A DNA stretch of 64,000 bases from CALMEH01 sp031409875 (GCA_031409875.1 JANNYB010000170.1:1-64000); one strand, 5' to 3'; shown: positions 51,048-58,995, counted from the first letter of the stretch. Translations and numbers: made by a program. Notes: a model not told the origin generated them from the letters alone.

Positions 51048-51370
51048 TATTTGAAATAAGATTTGCCCGCGAATCTGCGCGAATCTGCGCGAATTTTTGC
51101 GGGTAAGCAGGTGAGCAAAAGTATTGAGGCATTTTGAAAAGTTTGGAGTTCCAGCTTTAGCTGGCTCTTGCGCCGCGCTTCGCTGGCGCAAGCCAACTAA
51201 AGTTGGAACTCCAAACGCGAAGCAAAATCTGACGAAACTTTTGCTCACCTGCTTATCTGCCAAAGATTTTATGAACTTTGCCGAAATATTGTTTTTATTC
51301 GCGTCAATTCGCGCAGATTCGCGGGCAAAATTTTATTTTCAGTTTTGGGTTCTTATTTCAAATAATGTCT
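51042..51370. repeat. 329-bp nested palindrome with CTTTAG element (copy 6) at its centre
   Basis: Outer perfect 19-bp arms 51042-51060 / 51352-51370 (AGACATTATTTGAAATAAG). Second layer 51061-51083 / about 51310-51335 (GCCCGCGAATCTGCGCGAA). Third layer perfect 19 bp 51104-51122 / 51237-51255 (TAAGCAGGTGAGCAAAAGT). The core is the CTTTAG element 51141-51216 (CAG-CTTTAG-CTG and CAA-CTTTAG-TTG). The left outer arm includes the kinase start codon. It covers most of the 432-bp gap before the DUF2809 gene. Confidence 0.88.
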
Positions 51371-51479
51371 ATCATTTCAACTTAAACTGTAAGCGGACGC
51401 TTTTGCAGTTCGCACGTTTTCGTTGAATAATCGAAGTTCATAATTTCTGATTTGAAATCACAGATTATCACAAACTTTA

Positions 51480-51863
51480 ATGACGTTCTATTTCAATAAA
51501 AAATATCTTTTGCCGTCGATATTTTTCTTCTTTGTCGAAGTTTGTATCGCGCTTTTTGTGACGGATAAAATTATTCGTCCGTTCATCGGCGATGTTTTGG
51601 TCGTGATTTTAATTTATTGTTTTTTGCGGATTTTTCTCAACGCAAATTATTGGAAAATCGCGCTCGGAGTTTTGATTTTTGCGTTCACCATCGAGGTTTT
51701 GCAGTATTTCGATTATGTCAAACTGCTCGGATTAGAACAAAATCGCGTGCTTTCCATTGCGCTCGGCAGAACTTTTGAATTGATGGATTTTGTAGCTTAT
51801 TTGGTCGGCTTTTTGCTGATATTATTAACTGAAAAATTTTATGAACGACTCAAAAGCAATTAA
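51480..51863 (+). CDS. DUF2809 membrane protein
   Basis: 127 residues with four predicted membrane helices. The pattern 'DVLVVILIYCFLRIF', 'FTIEVLQYF' and 'LGRTFELMDFVAYLVG' is that of DUF2809, small integral membrane proteins of unknown role. No ribosome site is visible before the ATG. It converges with the winged-helix regulator. Confidence 0.85.
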   Translation: MTFYFNKKYLLPSIFFFFVEVCIALFVTDKIIRPFIGDVLVVILIYCFLRIFLNANYWKIALGVLIFAFTIEVLQYFDYVKLLGLEQNRVLSIALGRTFELMDFVAYLVGFLLILLTEKFYERLKSN

Positions 51864-51960
51864 TTGAAACCTGTGCGTAATTAAATTTATTTTACTGACA
51901 ACTTAATACTTCAGAACAAGCGATAGATTAAGAAACGGCTAAAATTCGAGATAAAATCTA

Positions 51961-51988
51961 TCACCTATCATCTATCACTTATCATCTA
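51961..51988. repeat. heptamer tandem repeat TCATCTA / TCACCTA
   Basis: Four units, TCACCTA, TCATCTA, TCACTTA, TCATCTA, preceded by AAATCTA. It lies in the gap between the convergent DUF2809 and regulator genes; nothing else is seen there. Confidence 0.85.
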
Positions 51989-52067
51989 TTCCGAAGGTTT
52001 CCGTTAAAATTGAATTACGCACGGCTTCAATTAATTGTGAGAAAAGGCTAAGACAATTTAGTTTTTT

Positions 52068-53912
52068 TTATTTTTGCAAACCGATTTTCCGCATTATTTC
52101 CGTAAATCGTTTTTCGTTACGGATTGCGTCAAATGTCGAATCGGCATTGACGGAGGGAAGACTTATATCGCGTTTCGCCAAAGCCAATTCCAAATTTTCG
52201 AGTGCTTTTTCCGTTTCGCCGAGCCGAACATAAAACGCCGCGTTCTGAATTAAAATTTCTCGTCCGCTTTTTGAAGGCGTGTTCACAATAGATTGAAAAT
52301 ACGGGCGCAAATCGTTTTCGGCGAGTGTTTTTGTCAAAGGATGCGCGGCGCGTTCGACGGGTGAAAGTTTGCCCAAAATCATTTCGCTGAGTTCTGCATA
52401 CATTTTTTTCTCGACATAAATTTGGTAAAGCATCTTCGGAGTTTCCCAAAAATCAGGCTCGATTTGTTTGGCGTAATTACACGAAGTTAGGGCTTTATCA
52501 AACTTTCGGTCGGACGCATAAAGTCTGCAAAACCATGAATGATAAAGCGGCGAAAACGGTTCGATTTCGGCGGCTTTCTGCAATTCGGCTTCGGCTTCGG
52601 CAAAACGGCGTTGTAATTGTAAAAATTTTGAGTAGTTGAAAAAAGCCGGAGCGTAATTCCCGTCGAGTAAAACGGCTTGTTTGAATTCGCTCTCCGCTGC
52701 TTCCCAATTCCAATCACGCCATTGATAAATTTCGCCCAAAACCGTGTGCGGCGCGGCGAGCGATTTGTCGAGTTCGATGGCTTTGTTGGCGATTTGTTCG
52801 GCTTTTTCCCATTCGACAAAAAGCTGGTCGGAAGTCAGCAAGGCTTCCGCATAACCCGCAAAAGCCAAACCCCAATTCGGTTCGGCGGCGATTGTTTTTT
52901 CAAAGAGTCCGATCATTTCCTTGCGTCGGAAGAGTTCGCTTCTGCGCCAGATTTTTCGCGCCGAAAGATAATTTTGGACAGCTTCCGCGTTGAGTTTTTG
53001 ATTGGCAAGTGATTTTTCGTCTTCCGCGTCGGCAATCTTCAGCGAAAGCCGTCGCGCCGCTCGAAGCGAGATTGCGCTTTCGAGATTGAGATTGGCGGAT
53101 TTATTCAGTTCAAAAGTTTCCGTCCAAAGACTTTCGCCGTCCGCAACGCGCAAAAGATTGAGCGAAACGCGGATTTTCTCTGCGTCAGTATGATAAGTTC
53201 CCGACAAAACCGCATCTGCGCCAAGCTCTTTTGCGGCGTTTGAAACGTCGAAATTTTGCCCCGCGAATTTACGCACCGAAACGAGCGGCAAAACTTTTAG
53301 CTGGTTGATTTTGCTCAGATTCGTAATCATCGCGTCCGTCAAACCAATCTGAAAATCCGTTTCGCTTTCATTCGCCGAAGCAAACGGCAAAACGGCTAAT
53401 TGATGAAAACCGAGCGCGTTTTTCGGCGATTGAACATTATTTCTCTGCCACGCAAACGACAAAATCAAGAGACAAATCAGCGAAAAACTCGCAATGCCAA
53501 TCAGCCAATTTCGTTTGACCGATTGAGCCTTTTCAATAATTTTCGGCAGTGCAGTTTCTTCTAAAATTTTCGTTTCGGGAACTGCTTCAGCAGATTTTTC
53601 GCTCACCTCCGATGTAAAACGATAACCGCGTTTGGGAATGGTTTCGACATAATCATTACCTTTCGCGTTTTTGCCGAGAGTTTTTCGCAAAGCGTGAAGG
53701 CAAAACCGCAAGTTCGATTCTTCGACAAAAGTATCTGCCCAAACCGCTTGCATAATGTCGTCGCGGCTGACAAGTTCGCCGCGCTTTTCAACAAAAAAGA
53801 CCAACAAATCAAAGACTTTCGGCTGAAGCGAAACAGGCTGACCATTTCGCATCAGTCTCTTCTGCTCAAGGTCGAGCAAAAAGGCATCAAATTCGTAAAT
53901 CTGTTTATTCAT
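52068..53912 (-). CDS. CadC-like transmembrane regulator: OmpR-type winged helix, TM helix, TPR domain
   Basis: 614 residues. The N-terminal DNA-binding domain (about 5-100) has 'LQPKVFDLLVFFVEKRGELV' and 'VEESNLRFCLHALRKTLG', ending in 'IPKRGYRF', the OmpR/PhoB winged helix without a receiver. A membrane helix follows (about 134-154). Next comes a TolB-N-like domain with 'AVLPFASANESETDFQIGLT', and then tetratricopeptide repeats to the end. Such proteins are common in Acidobacteriota and respond to unknown signals. Three 11-bp-spaced direct repeats lie at its start codon, suggesting autoregulation. Confidence 0.88.
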   Translation of the reverse strand: MNKQIYEFDAFLLDLEQKRLMRNGQPVSLQPKVFDLLVFFVEKRGELVSRDDIMQAVWADTFVEESNLRFCLHALRKTLGKNAKGNDYVETIPKRGYRFTSEVSEKSAEAVPETKILEETALPKIIEKAQSVKRNWLIGIASFSLICLLILSFAWQRNNVQSPKNALGFHQLAVLPFASANESETDFQIGLTDAMITNLSKINQLKVLPLVSVRKFAGQNFDVSNAAKELGADAVLSGTYHTDAEKIRVSLNLLRVADGESLWTETFELNKSANLNLESAISLRAARRLSLKIADAEDEKSLANQKLNAEAVQNYLSARKIWRRSELFRRKEMIGLFEKTIAAEPNWGLAFAGYAEALLTSDQLFVEWEKAEQIANKAIELDKSLAAPHTVLGEIYQWRDWNWEAAESEFKQAVLLDGNYAPAFFNYSKFLQLQRRFAEAEAELQKAAEIEPFSPLYHSWFCRLYASDRKFDKALTSCNYAKQIEPDFWETPKMLYQIYVEKKMYAELSEMILGKLSPVERAAHPLTKTLAENDLRPYFQSIVNTPSKSGREILIQNAAFYVRLGETEKALENLELALAKRDISLPSVNADSTFDAIRNEKRFTEIMRKIGLQK

Positions 53913-53917
53913 TGGAC

Positions 53918-53946
53918 TTCTAACAAAATTCTAACATTTTTCTAAC
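53918..53946 (-). promoter_or_regulatory. three 11-bp-spaced direct repeats, probable OmpR/PhoB-type operator
   Basis: TTCTAAC occurs at 53918, 53929 and 53940, each exactly 11 bp apart (GTTAGAA on the minus strand). Direct heptamers with 4-bp spacers are the usual layout of PhoB/OmpR boxes. The site begins 5 bp upstream of the regulator's ATG and lies in the divergent gap before 54061. Confidence 0.6.
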
Positions 53947-54060
53947 GCAATCAAAACGCAATATTCAATTACCATTAGTGTCTTAACAGCACACCGCACG
54001 GCGGACTTTGAAAATAGTTTTCGCGTCGGATTGGAAAAATAATTTTGGGGAGAAAATAAC

Positions 54061-54546
54061 ATGAAAAAGATATTTGTAGTTCTAGCGATTATTCTTGCGG
54101 CTTCGTTTATTGCTGACGCACAAACATTGCCCGCCAAGGTCAAAACGTATTTGAGTAAAAATTATCCAAAATGGGAAGTATGCAAATTCAATAAAGTTGA
54201 ATATCAAGCCAACAAAGCGATTGCCAAAGGTGATTTTAACGGCGATGGAAAAACTGATTACGTTGTTGCCGTTACCAAAGATGACAGAATTTACGCGCTT
54301 GCTCTGTTGGCTACGAAAAATAGCTACGAAGCGTTTAATTTGCTCGCCCAAAACGAGGAAAACCGTTGGATTGCAGGTCTGGACGTTGCCGGAAAAGGTG
54401 AGGAAGTTTTTTTGCCTAACGACCGCGGCGATGTAACCAAATCGTTTCGATTAAAAACAGATGGAATCGCTATCTATGACGGCGAAGGAATGGCGAATAT
54501 TTACTACTGGCAAAACGGCAAGTTCTTATTTGGGAAAGATTTTTGA
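54061..54546 (+). CDS. small exported protein with one VCBS-like repeat
   Basis: 161 residues. A signal peptide (1-20, 'AASFIADAQ') is followed by a region with 'AKGDFNGDGKTDYVVAV', a single FG-GAP/VCBS calcium loop, and a C-terminal beta-rich part. It probably folds as a small stand-alone domain. The ribosome site GGGGAGA precedes the ATG. It ends 17 bp before the large propeller/VCBS gene, so both are probably transcribed together. Divergent from the CadC-like regulator, which may control it. Confidence 0.75.
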   Translation: MKKIFVVLAIILAASFIADAQTLPAKVKTYLSKNYPKWEVCKFNKVEYQANKAIAKGDFNGDGKTDYVVAVTKDDRIYALALLATKNSYEAFNLLAQNEENRWIAGLDVAGKGEEVFLPNDRGDVTKSFRLKTDGIAIYDGEGMANIYYWQNGKFLFGKDF

Positions 54547-54563
54547 GAAAAAAGAGAAAATAT

Positions 54564-57500
54564 ATGAAAAACACAATAATAAACAAAATGCGTCGCGTAT
54601 CGGTTATTTTCGCTTTGTGCGGAATGACGTTTGGCATCTTTTTTCCGGCGATTTCAACTCGTCGCGTTTCGGCTGAGGGGAAAACTCCTTTGCTTTCTGA
54701 AATTATCAAACCAACGGTCGAACAAGTCGAACAACAATTAGGCAAAACGCCGGTCGAGTTTGAAGAGAATCGCGGGCAATTTGATAAAAATGTCCGTTTT
54801 ATGGCTCGTGCCGCCGGTTCGACCATTTTTTTGACGGCGGATGAGATTGTGTATGTGCTTCCGATGGAATCAAGTCCAAAGTCTAAAGTCCAAAGTCCAA
54901 AGCTGAAAGACTTTCGGGCAAATGACCAAGACAAAACGCCGCGTCTCGCATTCGCTTTGCGGATGAAACTCGTTGGTGCAAATGCAGATTCGACCTTTGC
55001 GGGTGAGGAAACGGTTGAGCATCGGACGAATTATTTCAAAGGCTCAGACGCGGCGAATTGGCAGACTGATGTGCCGAATCATAGTCGCGTAAGATATGAA
55101 AATGTTTATGACGGCGTTGGGATGGTTTGGCACGGACGAGAAAATTCTGAGACGCAGTATGATTTTGTCGTTGCTCCAAACGCCGATGCCGGACAAATCA
55201 GCCTTGAATTTGACGGTGCGGATAGTTTAGAAATTGACGCGGACGGCAATCTGCTAATCCATACACCTGCCGGAATCGTCAAACAAAACAAACCTTTTTC
55301 GTATCAGGAAACCGACGGCGTGAAGCAAGAAATCGAAAGCGGTTTTATCCTGTCAGAACCATCTGCGGTAGCGGATGGGTCAAATCGGCAAACCGTCAAA
55401 TTCGCTCTCGGAAGCTACGACCGCACCAAACCTTTGACGATTGACCCGACGGTTAATTTAAGCAGGCTCGCTTATTCAACACTTTTGGGCGGCGCGGGTA
55501 GTGAAACAGGCAGGTCAATTGCGGTTGATTCATCCGGCAATGCCTACATAACCGGTCAAACATTATCCCCCGAATATCCAACGACTTCGGGAACTTATGA
55601 TACAACTCATAACGAAAGCACGGACGTATTCGTAAGTAAGCTCAACGCCGCCGGTTCGGGTCTGATCTATTCCACTTTCATCGGCGGAAACAACTCCGAT
55701 GGCGGCACCAGTATCGCTATTGATGCAGCCGGCAATGCTTATCTGACCGGCGTTACTGGCACGGATTATCCAACGACCGCCGGAGCATTTGATACTACTT
55801 CTAACGGAGGAAATGACGTATTCCTTACTAAACTCAATGCCGCTGGTTCGGGTTTGATTTATTCCACCTACATCGGCGGAAGTGGAAATGATGTCAGCAC
55901 CGGCATCACGATTGATTCAACCGGCAATGCTTATCTGACCGGATACACTGATGACACAGGTAGCCCTATCACCGATTATCCAACGACCGGCGGAGCATTT
56001 GATACGACTCATAACGGCGACATTGATGTATTTGCCACCAAGCTAAATGCCGGCGGTTCGGCTCTGATTTATTCCACCTACATCGGCGGAAGCGGCGTTG
56101 ACTTGGGCAACGACATTGCTATTGATGCCGCCGGCAATGCTTATCTGACCGGCGAAACCCCTGATGCCGCCACCGATTTTCCAACGACCGGCGGAGCGTT
56201 TGATACGACTCATAACGGCGACACTGATGTATTCGTAACCAAGCTAAATGCGGGCGGCACGGCACTAATTTATTCCACCTTTATCGGCGGAAGCGGCTTT
56301 GATCAAGTTACCGGCATCGCCATTGATGCAACCAACAATGCTTATCTGACGGGCGGGACTTTTGACGCTCCAACCGATTATCCAACGACTGCCGGAGCGT
56401 TTGACACGACTCATGACGGCTTTGAGGACGTATTCGTAACCAAACTAAATGCGGGCGGTTCAGCTCTGATTTATTCCACTTTCATCGGCGGAAACCTCTT
56501 TGATCACGGCAATGGCATCGCCATTGATTCGTCCGGCAATGCTTATCTGACCGGCTACACTAGTAACAGTGATACCATTTATCCAACGACTGCCGGAGCT
56601 TATGATACGACTCATAACGGCAGTGATGACGTATTCGTAACCAAGCTCAATGCTACTGGTTCGGCTCTTGTCTATTCCACCTTCATCGGCGGAAGCGGCA
56701 CCGATTCCGGCTTGGGCATCGCCACCGATTCAGCCGGTAATGTTTATCTGGTCGGCGACACTAACGACGATTTAACCGATTATCCAACAACTGGCGGCGC
56801 ATTTGATACCACTCATAACGGCTTTGAAGACGTATTTGTAACCAAGTTGAGCGGTCAGAAACCTGTGTATGATTTTGACGGCGACGGCAAAACTGACCTT
56901 TCAATCTTTCGACCTGCGCCGGGCGAATGGTGGTATTTGAGAAGTTCCACAGGTGGAAATGCCGCTTTTACTTTCGGTTCGGCAACGGACAAAATTGTTC
57001 AGGGTGATTACACCGGCGACGGCAAAACCGACATCGCTTTTTGGCGACCGTCAACCGGATTTTGGTTTATTCTCAGGAGCGAAGACAACTCGTTTTTCTC
57101 TTTCCCGCTCGGCTTGACTGGCGACATTCCCGCACCGGCTGATTACGACGGCGACGGCAAAACTGATGCGGCGGTTTTTCGTCCTTCGAGCTTAACGTGG
57201 TTTATTTCAAAATCAACGGGCGGCACGACGATTACGACGTTCGGCGCAACCGGCGATAAACCTGTCGTGGCTGATTACGACGGCGACTGCAAAGCCGACA
57301 TCGCTATTTTCCGCCCGTCACTCGGTCAATGGTGGATTCAGCGAAGTTCAAACCTATCCGTTTTCGCTTTACAATTCGGCGTATCAACCGATAAACCCGT
57401 GCAAGGCGATTACACCGGCGACGGCAAAGCCGACACCGCTTTTTGGCGACCGTCAAACGGCACTTGGTTTGTTCTCAGAAGCGAAGACTTATCGTTTTTC

Positions 57501-57689
57501 TCCTTCCCGTTCGGAACAGGAACGGACATTCCCGCACCGGGCGACTATGACGGCGACGGCAGATATGATGCGGCAGTATTTCGTCCATCAGATTTGAATT
57601 GGTATGTGCAAAGGTCAACGGCAGGAACGCTCATTCAGCGATTCGGAATCGCCGGCGACCAACCTGTGCCTAATGCTTTTGTGCCTTAG
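54564..57689 (+). CDS. secreted SBBP beta-propeller protein with VCBS tail
   Basis: 1041 residues from ATG 54564; the TTG seven codons earlier overlaps the upstream gene and is rejected. A signal sequence of about 38 residues leads into the conserved 'FEENRGQFDKNVRFMARAAG' domain common in SBBP proteins. About eight propeller repeats follow ('IYSTFIGGSG', 'AIDAAGNAYLTG', 'YPTTAGAFDTTHNG'). Six or seven VCBS modules end in 'GIAGDQPVPNAFVP'. Two repeat-derived segments lie near the N-terminus: heptamers giving 'SPKSKVQSPKLKDF' (about 103-116) and a half palindromic unit giving SEPSAVADG (about 264-272). Confidence 0.88.
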   Translation: MKNTIINKMRRVSVIFALCGMTFGIFFPAISTRRVSAEGKTPLLSEIIKPTVEQVEQQLGKTPVEFEENRGQFDKNVRFMARAAGSTIFLTADEIVYVLPMESSPKSKVQSPKLKDFRANDQDKTPRLAFALRMKLVGANADSTFAGEETVEHRTNYFKGSDAANWQTDVPNHSRVRYENVYDGVGMVWHGRENSETQYDFVVAPNADAGQISLEFDGADSLEIDADGNLLIHTPAGIVKQNKPFSYQETDGVKQEIESGFILSEPSAVADGSNRQTVKFALGSYDRTKPLTIDPTVNLSRLAYSTLLGGAGSETGRSIAVDSSGNAYITGQTLSPEYPTTSGTYDTTHNESTDVFVSKLNAAGSGLIYSTFIGGNNSDGGTSIAIDAAGNAYLTGVTGTDYPTTAGAFDTTSNGGNDVFLTKLNAAGSGLIYSTYIGGSGNDVSTGITIDSTGNAYLTGYTDDTGSPITDYPTTGGAFDTTHNGDIDVFATKLNAGGSALIYSTYIGGSGVDLGNDIAIDAAGNAYLTGETPDAATDFPTTGGAFDTTHNGDTDVFVTKLNAGGTALIYSTFIGGSGFDQVTGIAIDATNNAYLTGGTFDAPTDYPTTAGAFDTTHDGFEDVFVTKLNAGGSALIYSTFIGGNLFDHGNGIAIDSSGNAYLTGYTSNSDTIYPTTAGAYDTTHNGSDDVFVTKLNATGSALVYSTFIGGSGTDSGLGIATDSAGNVYLVGDTNDDLTDYPTTGGAFDTTHNGFEDVFVTKLSGQKPVYDFDGDGKTDLSIFRPAPGEWWYLRSSTGGNAAFTFGSATDKIVQGDYTGDGKTDIAFWRPSTGFWFILRSEDNSFFSFPLGLTGDIPAPADYDGDGKTDAAVFRPSSLTWFISKSTGGTTITTFGATGDKPVVADYDGDCKADIAIFRPSLGQWWIQRSSNLSVFALQFGVSTDKPVQGDYTGDGKADTAFWRPSNGTWFVLRSEDLSFFSFPFGTGTDIPAPGDYDGDGRYDAAVFRPSDLNWYVQRSTAGTLIQRFGIAGDQPVPNAFVP
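54872..54906 (+). repeat. heptamer tandem repeat AAGTCCA inside the propeller gene
   Basis: Five units: AAGTCCA, AAGTCTA, AAGTCCA, AAGTCCA, AAGCTGA. Three units make 21 bp, so the peptide repeats every seven residues. Confidence 0.85.
55352..55380 (+). repeat. half unit of the GCGGTAGC palindromic family, coding
   Basis: A single unit, GTCAGAACCATCTGCGGTAG then CGGATGGGT, read in the frame that gives SEPSAVADG. No inverted partner is found nearby. Confidence 0.8.
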
Positions 57690-57775
57690 AACCAATAAGC
57701 GAGATCCATTAAAACTGTTGGCGACGAGGATGAAACTTTTACATTTGTCATAACGCCTAACATCAACATAAAATT

Positions 57776-57808
57776 GCATCTATCGTTATTTCGGTAGATG
57801 CTTTTTTT
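57776..57808 (+). terminator. terminator-like hairpin abutting the next start codon
   Basis: GCATCTATCG (57776-57785) pairs with CGGTAGATGC (57792-57801) with one wobble, followed by seven T residues that run directly into the ATG at 57809. Confidence 0.75.
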
Positions 57809-58888
57809 ATGAATGATACAAAACCAATTAGACACGGCGAAGAATTAAACGTCGAAAATCTGCAAACATTTTTGCGCGAAAATCTTGGCGTAAATACTGA
57901 TGAAATCAAGATTTTGCAATTTCCTTCGGGAAGTTCAAATCTGACATACTGCATAAAAATCGGCGCAGACGAATATGTTTTGCGCCGTCCGCCGTTTGGC
58001 AATCAAGTCAAATCGGCGCACGATATGGCGCGGGAATTTAATGTTTTGTCGCGCCTTTCGGAAGTTTATAAACCTGCGCCAAAGCCGCTTATTTATTGCG
58101 CGGACGAATCAATTATCGGCTCGGAATTTTATTTAATGGAACGCCGCCACGGTTTAATTATTCGCGGCAAACTGTCAGAATCGCCTGCGGTAGCGGGTGG
58201 TTTAACTTTAGAAAACTCGCAAGATTTAAGAAAAAAAGTCGTTGAATCGTTTATCGAAAATTTAGTAAATTTACATTCGCTCGATTACAAAAAAATCGGC
58301 TTGGAAAATCTCGGCAAACCCGAAGGTTACATCGAAAGACAAGTTACGGGCTGGACGAAACGCTATTTTAACGCAAAAACCGACGAACATTTTGAACTCG
58401 AAACCGCCATCGAATGGCTGAACAGCAATATTCCGAATGCAAGCGGCGCGTCGTTAATTCATAACGATTACAAATTCGATAACGTGATGCTGAATCCCGA
58501 TAATTTAACCGAAATCGTCGCCGTTTTGGATTGGGAAATGACAACAATCGGCGAACCTTTGATGGATTTGGGTTCATCGCTGGCTTATTGGATGTCGAAA
58601 GATGCAGGCGCAATGATGCTTTCGATGCCGTTTAATCCGCGAGTTTTGATGGAAAATATTTCGCGCAAAGAATTAGTCGAAATCTACGAGGAAAAATCCG
58701 GCAAAGCGGTTTCCGACATCGTTTTTTATTACGTTTTCGGCACATTCAAACTCGCCGTCATCGCCCAGCAAATTTATTTTCGATTTACAAAAGGTTTTAC
58801 GAAAGACCAAAGATTTGCGACTTTTAATCATTTCATTCACGCGCTCGGAAAAATCGCTCTGCACGGAATTGAAAGCGGAAAAATTTGA
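57809..58888 (+). CDS. APH-fold phosphotransferase, ACAD10/11-LvaA type
   Basis: 359 residues of the aminoglycoside-phosphotransferase fold in the acyl-CoA-associated group. 'LQFPSGSSNLTYCI' is the nucleotide loop, 'EYVLRRPP' provides the lysine/arginine strand typical of this clade, 'IHNDYKFDNVM' is the catalytic loop and 'VLDWEM' the metal-binding Asp. Known relatives phosphorylate 4-hydroxyacyl-CoA. The segment 'LSESPAVAGGL' (about 122-132) comes from a palindromic half unit inserted in frame after 'RHGLIIRGK'. The ATG follows directly on a terminator T tract and has no ribosome site. Confidence 0.85.
   Translation: MNDTKPIRHGEELNVENLQTFLRENLGVNTDEIKILQFPSGSSNLTYCIKIGADEYVLRRPPFGNQVKSAHDMAREFNVLSRLSEVYKPAPKPLIYCADESIIGSEFYLMERRHGLIIRGKLSESPAVAGGLTLENSQDLRKKVVESFIENLVNLHSLDYKKIGLENLGKPEGYIERQVTGWTKRYFNAKTDEHFELETAIEWLNSNIPNASGASLIHNDYKFDNVMLNPDNLTEIVAVLDWEMTTIGEPLMDLGSSLAYWMSKDAGAMMLSMPFNPRVLMENISRKELVEIYEEKSGKAVSDIVFYYVFGTFKLAVIAQQIYFRFTKGFTKDQRFATFNHFIHALGKIALHGIESGKI
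58174..58204 (+). repeat. half unit of the GCGGTAGC palindromic family, coding
   Basis: GTCAGAATCGCCTGCGGTAG followed by CGGGTGGTTTA; the frame gives SESPAVAGG. No inverted partner is found. Confidence 0.8.
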
Positions 58889-58995
58889 AGTTTCCCGGCG
58901 GCGGCGGCGAGTGATTTAATTTTTGTTACCCGAAGATTGTGTTGAAATAAGCGAAAAACGCTAAATTCGACTCATCTCAAAAAAATGACGAAAGC

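Noticed and set aside
51048..51263. N-terminal extension of the sensor kinase through the nested palindrome
   Set aside because: The extra residues are the translation of inverted repeats ('GVPTLVG...', 'AKAGTPN'); a normal signal-peptide start exists at 51047.
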